NCBI GenBank assembly: GCA_013139345.1
Contig: WTAY01000047.1
Span: forward strand, 1-8,365
Origin: Methylophaga sp.
GTDB taxonomy: Bacteria > Pseudomonadota > Gammaproteobacteria > Nitrosococcales > Methylophagaceae
DNA length: 8,365 nucleotides
Direction of reading: 5' to 3'
Under the pieces are notes generated by a model. That model saw only the letters and a program-made list of their open reading frames with translations, ran no database searches and was not told the DNA's origin. Positions within the stretch are counted from its first letter, which is position 1; each line of letters begins with the position of its first letter. Below are positions 5,878 to 8,365 of the stretch, piece by piece. Made by a program: the position numbers and the translations under genes.

Positions 5878-7339
5878 TGAAATATTAATTAATGTTACGC
5901 CGACTGAAACGCGAGCTGTTGTCGTCGATAATGGCGTTCTACAAGACGTTTTTATTGAGCGCACTGAGTGCCGAGGGATTGTTGGCAATATCTATAAAGG
6001 CAAGGTGTGTCGTGTTTTACCCGGTATGCAGGCTGCTTTTGTTGAGATAGGCTTAGCACGTGCCGCTTTTTTACATGCCTCAGATATTTCTATTCCCCAA
6101 GGTCAAACTGGGACTTTGAAAAAAACAGAAGTACCTCCGATTACATCACTATTACGTGAAGGTCAGGAAGTGCTCGTTCAAGTTATCAAAGATCCATTAG
6201 GCAGTAAGGGCGCGCGTTTAACAACACAGTTATCCGTTTCTTCACGCTACCTAGTCTATATGCCAGAAACTCAGGGGATAGGCGTTTCACTTAAAATTGA
6301 TGGTGAAGAAGAACGCAGAAGACTGAAGTCATGCTTAAGCTCACAGTTGGAGAAAGGGGCTGGTGGTTATATTCTACGCACTGCTGCTGAAGGTGTTAGT
6401 GAAGCGGAGTTAGTCGCAGACTTAACGTATTTACATCGTCTGTGGGAAAGGATAGGAGAACGTAAGTCATCGGTTAAATGTGGGGAGCCACTACATGAAG
6501 ATTTACCGTTATCATTACGTGCATTACGCGATTTATTTTCTGATGATATTGAGCGGATTAGGATTGATTCTGGGGAAACATACCGGAAAGCGATGACCTT
6601 TTCTGAAGGTTTTATGCCTGAATGTGCTTCTCGCTTAGAGCACTATAATAAAGGCGACCGACCTTTATTTGATTTGTTCAGTGTTGAGGATGAAATAAAA
6701 AAAGCCTTAGAGCGGAAAGTACCCTTAAAATCAGGTGGCTATTTAATCTTCGATCAGACTGAAGCAATGACAACAGTTGATGTTAACACCGGTGGATTTG
6801 TTGGTCATAAGAACTTAGAAGAAACAATCTTCAAAACAAACCTTGAGGCTGCACAGGCTATAGCAAGACAACTTAGAGTTCGTAATCTGGGTGGTATTAT
6901 TATTCTTGATTTCATTGATATGGATGAGGTTGAACATCAGCAGAAAGTATTAAGAACATTAGAAAAATCAATGATGCCGGATAGAGCTCGCCATAATATT
7001 TGTGGTGTTTCTGAACTGGGTTTAGTTGAAATGACACGCAAAAGAACACGAGAAAGTCTAGAGCATGTGTTGTGTGAGCCGTGTCCATGTTGTGATGGCA
7101 AAGGTTATGCAAAAAGTGCTGAAACGGTGTGTTATGAAATCTTCAGAGAAATCATTCGCGAAGCCAAGCAGTATGAAATGACGCAGTTCTTAATTCTTGC
7201 ATCACAAGATATTATCGATCGTTTGAATGATGAAGACTCAACCAACGTGGCAGAGCTAGAACAATTTATTGGCAAACCCATTTTATTTCAGTTTGAGTCT
7301 CAATATAGCCGTGAACAGTTTAATGTGGTGCTAATGTAG
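5870..7339 (+). CDS. rng: Ribonuclease G
   Basis: Endoribonuclease of the RNase E/G family; in E. coli it matures the 5' end of 16S rRNA and degrades some mRNAs. The length of 489 residues equals that of E. coli RNase G. The N-terminal S1 domain includes GNIYKGKVCRVLPGMQAAFV and GLARAAFLHASDI. The catalytic Mg-binding aspartates fall at Asp304 (TTVDVNTGGFVG) and Asp347 (IIILDFIDMD), the same numbers as in the E. coli enzyme. The zinc-link cysteines are in CPCC at 405–408 (Cys405 and Cys408). The membrane-anchor/degradosome C-terminal half of RNase E is absent, which supports RNase G. The ATG overlaps the end of maf by 8 nt and has an AGGA at 5859–5862, 7 nt upstream. Confidence 0.98.
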   Translation: MSSEILINVTPTETRAVVVDNGVLQDVFIERTECRGIVGNIYKGKVCRVLPGMQAAFVEIGLARAAFLHASDISIPQGQTGTLKKTEVPPITSLLREGQEVLVQVIKDPLGSKGARLTTQLSVSSRYLVYMPETQGIGVSLKIDGEEERRRLKSCLSSQLEKGAGGYILRTAAEGVSEAELVADLTYLHRLWERIGERKSSVKCGEPLHEDLPLSLRALRDLFSDDIERIRIDSGETYRKAMTFSEGFMPECASRLEHYNKGDRPLFDLFSVEDEIKKALERKVPLKSGGYLIFDQTEAMTTVDVNTGGFVGHKNLEETIFKTNLEAAQAIARQLRVRNLGGIIILDFIDMDEVEHQQKVLRTLEKSMMPDRARHNICGVSELGLVEMTRKRTRESLEHVLCEPCPCCDGKGYAKSAETVCYEIFREIIREAKQYEMTQFLILASQDIIDRLNDEDSTNVAELEQFIGKPILFQFESQYSREQFNVVLM

Positions 7340-7342
7340 TTC

Positions 7343-8365
7343 ATGTCTTTTATTCGACGTAGTGTTCATATTGCGAGTAAGCAGATTGCTTATTTAGTCA
7401 TTATTTTATTGGTATTACTCATAACATCGCTAGGTGTTATTTATTGGTTATCCGATGCGGTAGAGCAACGTCAAGATGAAATTGCAACATGGGCCAGTGA
7501 GCAAATTGGCTACCCCGTAGAAATTGGAGCGGCCGGAATTCATTGGTTAGGTCTTTTACCGAAAGTTCAGCTTGAGTCAGTTAAAATTTTTGATAAAAAT
7601 CTTAAACGTGACATTCTTAGCCTTGATGATCTTTATGTAGGTTTAGATATTGTTGCTAGTCTGACTCAGGGGGAACCTGTACTAAACGACGTTACTTTGA
7701 CTGGGCTCTCTCTTTCACTGGAACGAAATGAGTCAGGAATAATACAGGTTAAAGGGTTTAATCTTGCCTCATCCTCAAATGATCAAGACTGGCTGGGCTG
7801 GGTTAAAATTCTGAACCGCTTTCATTTACAGTCGATCAACATTAATTATGACGATCAATTGTCGACAGAATTGTCGGGAACCTATCACATAACAAATGCT
7901 GTTGTGAGTCATCAGTCTGATTTGTGGACATCAACAGGGAATATTCGCTTACCTGCATCGTTAGGGCAGCAGTTACAATTTCAAGTCCAAGCTAATATAG
8001 AAGATAGTTCATGGCAGTGGCAACTGAAAACTAAGAATCTAAACCTAGGGCACTTGGCACAACACTATGCTTGGCAAGATATTGTTGTCGAACAGGGATT
8101 AGCTGATATTAATTTATCAGGAACAGGGCAGGGTTCTACCGTTGATTCAGTGACGGCCGAACTACAGTTGTCGAAATCTAAAATAATGCCGCAGAAGGGT
8201 GATGGTATAGCTGAGCCTGTCATTATTGATCATTTAATGGGGACATTTGATTGGCAGAGACAAAGTAATTCATGGCAGTTGGCGGGACGGAATATACAGC
8301 TTTATATGAATGATGACGAATGGCCAGAAACCGGCTTCACTATTAATAAAAATGAGGATGGAACA
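7343..8365 (+). CDS. yhdP: YhdP family AsmA-like envelope protein, 5' part (3' end outside window)
   Basis: The first 341 codons of a frame that stays open to the window end; family members are usually over 1,200 residues. YhdP is an inner-membrane-anchored AsmA-like protein that spans the periplasm and helps carry phospholipids to the outer membrane in E. coli. The start is MSFIRRSVHIASKQIAY, followed by one hydrophobic helix (about residues 17–37, LVIILLVLLITSLGVIYWL). Next comes the typical amino-terminal AsmA-like pattern: WASEQIGYPVEIGAAGIHW, LPKVQLESVKIFD, and beta-rich repeats. The start lies 3 nt after the rng stop with no strong Shine-Dalgarno sequence, so it is coupled to rng. maf–rng–yhdP order is also found in E. 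coli. The call rests on context plus N-terminal pattern. Confidence 0.9.
   Translation, partial: MSFIRRSVHIASKQIAYLVIILLVLLITSLGVIYWLSDAVEQRQDEIATWASEQIGYPVEIGAAGIHWLGLLPKVQLESVKIFDKNLKRDILSLDDLYVGLDIVASLTQGEPVLNDVTLTGLSLSLERNESGIIQVKGFNLASSSNDQDWLGWVKILNRFHLQSININYDDQLSTELSGTYHITNAVVSHQSDLWTSTGNIRLPASLGQQLQFQVQANIEDSSWQWQLKTKNLNLGHLAQHYAWQDIVVEQGLADINLSGTGQGSTVDSVTAELQLSKSKIMPQKGDGIAEPVIIDHLMGTFDWQRQSNSWQLAGRNIQLYMNDDEWPETGFTINKNEDGT

Noticed and set aside
1..8365. CRISPR array, tRNA/rRNA genes, transposase, toxin–antitoxin or defence system
   Set aside because: No spaced direct repeats, no clover-leaf sequence and no matching protein families were seen on either strand.

Overview
This window is a chromosomal housekeeping segment from a gammaproteobacterium of low to moderate GC (about 40% by eye). 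The proteins read like those of non-enteric Gammaproteobacteria. ProA in particular resembles the Pseudomonas type, with its GMRVPLGVIGIIYESRPNVT-like core. The order holA–proA–nadD–rsfS–rlmH–maf–rng–yhdP is the kind of arrangement I know from pseudomonad/xanthomonad-type genomes. A marine methylotroph or hydrocarbon degrader such as Methylophaga or Cycloclasticus would fit, but that is a guess and cannot be settled from this sequence.

Layout. (1) 1–2591, plus strand: the 3' part of holA (DNA polymerase III delta), then proA (proline synthesis) and nadD (NAD synthesis), spaced 10 and 2 nt apart. (2) 2592–4469: a block that separates nadD from its usual partner rsfS. It starts with a 206-bp spacer holding a degenerate dispersed palindromic repeat (2632–2711) and a second small hairpin (2736–2753). 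A YdcF/ElyC-like membrane protein gene follows on the plus strand. A convergent minus-strand gene then encodes a doubly membrane-anchored protein of unknown function. The block ends in an AT-rich divergent promoter region. (3) 4470–8365, plus strand: rsfS, rlmH, maf, rng and the first 341 codons of yhdP. Junctions here are 1-nt, 4-nt and 8-nt overlaps, then a 3-nt gap, so this is almost certainly one translationally coupled operon.

How the genes fit together. The third region is themed on the ribosome and RNA: RsfS silences 50S subunits, RlmH methylates a pseudouridine of 23S rRNA, and RNase G trims the 16S 5' end. It also holds a nucleotide-pool cleaner (Maf) and an envelope lipid transport protein (YhdP). 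The YdcF-like protein and the unknown membrane protein also point to the envelope.

I see no mobile element with a transposase, no CRISPR array, no tRNA or rRNA, and no clear new multi-gene system. The parts most worth a second look are the 2592–4457 block, its repeats, and the unknown minus-strand protein.
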